From positions 1 through 56,229 of the forward strand of contig DF970678.1 in NCBI GenBank assembly GCA_001270045.2: DNA of 56,229 nucleotides, read 5' to 3'. The notes under the pieces are model-generated. The model saw nothing but the letters and a program-made list of their open reading frames with translations. It did no database searches and was not told where the DNA came from. A program made the position numbers and the translations under genes. Of this stretch, positions 53,641 through 56,229 are shown in pieces; positions within the stretch are counted from its first letter, which is position 1; each line of letters starts with the position of its first letter. Source of the DNA: Bacteroidales bacterium 6E. Its GTDB lineage: Bacteria > Bacteroidota > Bacteroidia > Bacteroidales > Prolixibacteraceae.

Positions 53641-54417
53641 ATGAGCAAGGACATCAAAGCCATTTACGATTTTGACTATCGTTTAATCGATGAGTATTTT
53701 TTAGGCATGGAAAGACAAGGGCCCGGTAGTCCCAGGGTAACGATTCAGGCATTGGATTTTATCGATAACCTGACCGATCAATCCTGCATTGCCGATATTC
53801 GATGCGGGACTGGCGGACAAACCATGGTATTGGCACAAAATACCCGGGGAAAGATTACTGCCATTGACCTTTCCCCTGAGCATATCAGGAAATTGAATGA
53901 TACTGCCGAACGCCTGAGCCTTCAAAACAGGGTTAACGGTATCGTTGGTTCAATGGATAATCTTCCATTTCATGATGAAGAATTTGACTTGATTTGGTCG
54001 GAAGGGTCAATATATAAACTTGGATTTGTAAGAGATTTGAACGAATGCCGAAGATTTTTGAAAAAAGGCGGAACGATAGCCATTTCGCAAATTTCCTGGT
54101 TTACTTCGGAGCGACCCACCGAAATTGAGAATTTCTGGGAAAAGTTTTATTCCGAAATAGACACGATTCCCAATAAAGTTCAGCAAATGCAAGAAGCAGG
54201 ATATATGCCTGTGGCAACCTTTGTGCTGCCCGAAAATTGCTGGACTGAACATTATTTTCCACTGATGGATGACGCACGGGAAATCTTCTTGCGGAAATAT
54301 GCAGGGAATAAGGCCGCCAAAGATTTATTGAAACAAGAACAGTACGTGAAAGAATTGTACCACAAATACAAAGCTTATTTTGGTTACGCTTTCTATATCG
54401 GGAAAAGAATCAATTAG
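53641..54417 (+). CDS. Class I SAM-dependent methyltransferase (copy 2)
   Basis: A 258-residue close relative of the methyltransferase at 31269: shared runs include [32 protein letters not shown] and [11 protein letters not shown]. Motif I reads IADIRCGTGGQT (about 50-61), with Arg where the first Gly of the SAM-binding loop stands in copy 1 (ADIGCGTGG); this may weaken SAM binding. It is flanked on both sides by GNAT sequence and hairpin repeats (C and D), as if carried in by duplication. Confidence 0.88.
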   Translation: MSKDIKAIYDFDYRLIDEYFLGMERQGPGSPRVTIQALDFIDNLTDQSCIADIRCGTGGQTMVLAQNTRGKITAIDLSPEHIRKLNDTAERLSLQNRVNGIVGSMDNLPFHDEEFDLIWSEGSIYKLGFVRDLNECRRFLKKGGTIAISQISWFTSERPTEIENFWEKFYSEIDTIPNKVQQMQEAGYMPVATFVLPENCWTEHYFPLMDDAREIFLRKYAGNKAAKDLLKQEQYVKELYHKYKAYFGYAFYIGKRIN

Positions 54418-54438
54418 TGCCTCAAGAGAATGACAAGA

Positions 54439-54530
54439 GGATGACATCTTTTCCGTAGAGGTCCTCAACGAAAAGATGTCATCCTTTGCAACGAAACGAT
54501 GTCATCCTTTGCAACGAAACGATGTCATCC
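54439..54530. repeat. 46-bp hairpin repeat, copy D, plus two extra arm units
   Basis: GGATGACATCTTTTCC and AAAAGATGTCATCC (54439-54484) surround CCGTAGAGGTCCTCAAC. Two further 23-base units follow, each TTTGCAACGAAACGATGTCATCC-like (54485-54507, 54508-54530), which repeat only the right arm. Confidence 0.82.
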
Positions 54531-54566
54531 TTTTTGACTATTTTTATATTCACATACCATCACGGA

Positions 54567-54863
54567 ATGCGAATCGAAAAAATCACCCATAACAAGAAGC
54601 GTTACCTCGATCTGTTGCTGTTGGCCGACGAGCAGGAAGACATGATCGACAAATACCTGGAGCCTGGCGACATGTTTGCCCTGTACGACGATGACCTGAA
54701 GAGCGTGTGTGTGGTTGTGGCGATCGACGACGAGACCTGCGAACTGAAGAACATTGCGACCAATGACAAATCACGTAGCCAGAGGACGACATCCTCTCCG
54801 AAGAGGAATACAATAAGAAGATCTAATATTTTGATGAAATTTGATATACTTTTATGTGAATAA
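54567..54863 (+). pseudogene. Truncated GNAT acetyltransferase duplicate
   Basis: The first 65 codons copy the GNAT gene at 53081. After the shared IATxE region the sequence switches to unrelated sequence (NDKSRSQRTTSSPKRNTIRR) and stops at 54863. The acetyl-CoA motif is absent, so it cannot be an active acetyltransferase. The three coding differences I can see in the shared part are all silent. Confidence 0.85.
54783..54827. repeat. 46-bp hairpin repeat, decayed copy E
   Basis: AGGACGACATCCTCTCCGAA then GAGGAATACAATAAGAAGAT matches the family loop core with substitutions in the arms. Confidence 0.6.
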
Positions 54864-55157
54864 CTCAACCAACCATTGAAAATGAAACCTAAAATGTAAC
54901 CATCTTATTCCGATCCAATCCATTTCCGGGTATTTCGGATCGATTTTGATTCCAATCCGGAAATCAACCATCAAATTGAATCACCCATGTATGACCAATT
55001 GAATTACCAACTATGAATCTGGAAAAAATGAGTAAAACCATTTAATGCCAAATAGGATATCCGGAAATGTATGGTTTTTACGGAAATATAAACGTTGTGC
55101 TTAAGCGAAGACTTGACCAATAAACAGATAAATTTTAAAACTAAAAAAACTATAATC
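54864..55157. other. A/T-rich intergenic stretch with CCAATCC repeats
   Basis: No gene seen. Near 54914-54962 the sequence repeats GATCCAATCC / GATTCCAATCCGGAAATC and ATTTCCGGGTATTTCGGATCGA, which can partly pair. It precedes the NTF2-like gene and probably holds its promoter. Confidence 0.35.
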
Positions 55158-55625
55158 ATGCAAACGAAAGCTAATTTTATTTCAATATTATTCGTAGCTA
55201 TTATGACATCTTTAACCGTTTCTGCACAGAAACCTTATTGGGCATCACCTGACGATAGTGTTGCCATGAAACTAATCGCTATGGATAGGATGTGGGCCGA
55301 AGCAAACTGCAGACCACAACCCGGACTTGAAGAAATGTTTGCTGACGAATTTATGGGAACAGCACCTGATGGCACCCGATATGGTAAAGAAGAGGCAATT
55401 GAGCCCCGCAAGTATCCTGATCGCCAATGTGAATTTGGAGATGTTAAAGTGCATTTTTGGGCTGATAATTTGGCCATTGCCTATGGGAATGAAAGCAGCA
55501 TTCGCTTAGGAGCGGACGGTAAAGAATATAAGCGTTGCCTGGTGTGGACTGATACCTGGCTGAAACGTGATGGAAAGTGGCAGCTTATTGCAGCACAAGA
55601 CAATGTTGTTGAATGTCCCAAATAA
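55158..55625 (+). CDS. Secreted NTF2-like (DUF4440/SnoaL-type) protein
   Basis: A 155-residue protein with a signal peptide (MQTKANFISILFVAIMTSLT plus VSAQ) and an NTF2-like cone fold: AMDRMWAEANCRPQPGLEEM (about 38-57), FADEFMGTAPDGTRYGKEEA and TDTWLKRDGKWQLIAAQDN (about 132-150). The WKRDGKWQLIAAQDN-type ending is typical of DUF4440. Most family members lack known enzymatic activity. ATG 55158 is preferred because it gives the signal peptide. Confidence 0.85.
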   Translation: MQTKANFISILFVAIMTSLTVSAQKPYWASPDDSVAMKLIAMDRMWAEANCRPQPGLEEMFADEFMGTAPDGTRYGKEEAIEPRKYPDRQCEFGDVKVHFWADNLAIAYGNESSIRLGADGKEYKRCLVWTDTWLKRDGKWQLIAAQDNVVECPK

Positions 55626-56038
55626 GGATTTTCTTTAACGCCGCTGAAACAGCAAGATGGATATGGTCTGATGACTTTAAAATTGCCAACCAGTTCATTC
55701 TGACAGAGACAATACATAATTACGTTTCATTTATCCGGACTTCTTCCAATACATGAAAGTAAACAAAGTGTGATCTGGAAATATTTCTCATCTGCCAAGT
55801 GGTTTATTGCATGCGGATTTAAAAGGTTTTCGAAAGTTTGTGGCTCTTATATAACAGGCAATTTGAGAGATCAAAATGATTACTCTGGAAGTTCGTAAAG
55901 TTTTTGGTAAACTTATTTGATTTTATTTAGTAATTGCCTAAATTAGATGTACTTGAAAGGTTAATTATGAAAGCTCAACCTTGATCTACGAAGAATATAA
56001 AACAAAAAACACATCTTTTAAATCCAAAACTTACCACC
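55626..56038. other. Intergenic stretch without recognisable genes
   Basis: About 413 bases, A/T-rich, with no open frame that looks like a gene and no tRNA or repeat seen. Confidence 0.4.
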
Positions 56039-56227
56039 ATGAAAAATTATCTCTTTCTTTTTTTGATTCTTTTGGTAATTTTTGGCAGTTGTACCCAAAA
56101 ATCAAAAGAACCGGTATCGATTAATCAAGTCGAGAATACCTTGAAAAGCATTACTTATCTTAATGATACAGTTGGAATTGATCCATCTGTAGTATTTTCT
56201 ATTTTTGAAAACACTAGTGTCCAATAA
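56039..56227 (+). CDS. Short lipoprotein
   Basis: A 62-residue frame with a lipoprotein signal (LFLFLILLVIFGSC, lipobox Cys about 18) and a short hydrophilic tail that stops 2 bases before the window end. It may be a complete small lipoprotein or a gene cut by a premature stop; the tail gives no family match. Confidence 0.5.
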   Translation: MKNYLFLFLILLVIFGSCTQKSKEPVSINQVENTLKSITYLNDTVGIDPSVVFSIFENTSVQ

Positions 56228-56229
56228 AT

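Overview
The window looks like chromosome plus an integrated conjugative element from a Bacteroidota member, probably an anaerobic or facultative member of the Bacteroidales/Marinilabiliales. The evidence is a complete Bacteroides-type tra operon (TraE/F/G/I/J/K/L/M/N), a MobA/MobB/MobC mobilization set, RteC, DUF4099/DUF3945 and DUF1896 proteins, and sparse Shine-Dalgarno sequences. A thiazole synthase of the His-type (sulfide-dependent) Thi4 class fits low-oxygen life. No integrase, tRNA, rRNA or CRISPR array was found.

Region 1 (1-34,440) is a conjugative element. An IS1182-family insertion sequence (1-1819) abuts the 3' end of traN. The tra genes run on the minus strand from parA (15.3 kb) to traN (1.8 kb). 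A two-gene Gabija-like defence system (gajA/gajB, 10.0-13.5 kb) is inserted between traD-like and traE. A hairpin-rich candidate oriT (15,834-15,926) separates the minus-strand parA/tra operon from the plus-strand mobA-mobB-mobC genes. Next comes a tight three-gene cluster: a DUF1016 PD-(D/E)XK nuclease, a catalytically dead prokaryotic Argonaute of about 636 aa, and a stand-alone SIR2 protein. It resembles the described long-B pAgo/Sir2 abortive-infection systems, with an extra nuclease gene in front. The element continues with DUF4099/DUF3945 and DUF1896 proteins, a 1743-aa methylase/helicase fusion, a SAM methyltransferase, an extra RsgA GTPase, RteC and an Xis-like HTH protein.

Region 2 (34.4-48.0 kb) looks like ordinary chromosome. 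It has a TPP-riboswitch-controlled thiamine operon (thi4-thiE-thiC-thiD-HAD phosphatase), a YkgJ-like/LCM methyltransferase pair, a PAS-LuxR regulator, and a TetR-controlled RND efflux operon (tetR, tolC-like, MFP, RND pump, small secreted protein). Three palindromic TetR operator candidates are visible.

Region 3 (48.0-56.2 kb) is a repeat-rich, patchwork zone. It holds a 46-bp hairpin repeat family, two large blocks of a composite hairpin repeat, an IS3-family element, a G/C-rich cassette (sigma factor, vWA protein, unknown partner), a GNAT acetyltransferase with a recent 241-bp partial duplication, and a second copy of the SAM methyltransferase seen in region 1. It ends with a secreted NTF2-like protein and a short lipoprotein.

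The strongest leads are the nuclease-pAgo-SIR2 cluster, the Gabija insertion inside the transfer operon, and the 46-bp and composite repeat families.
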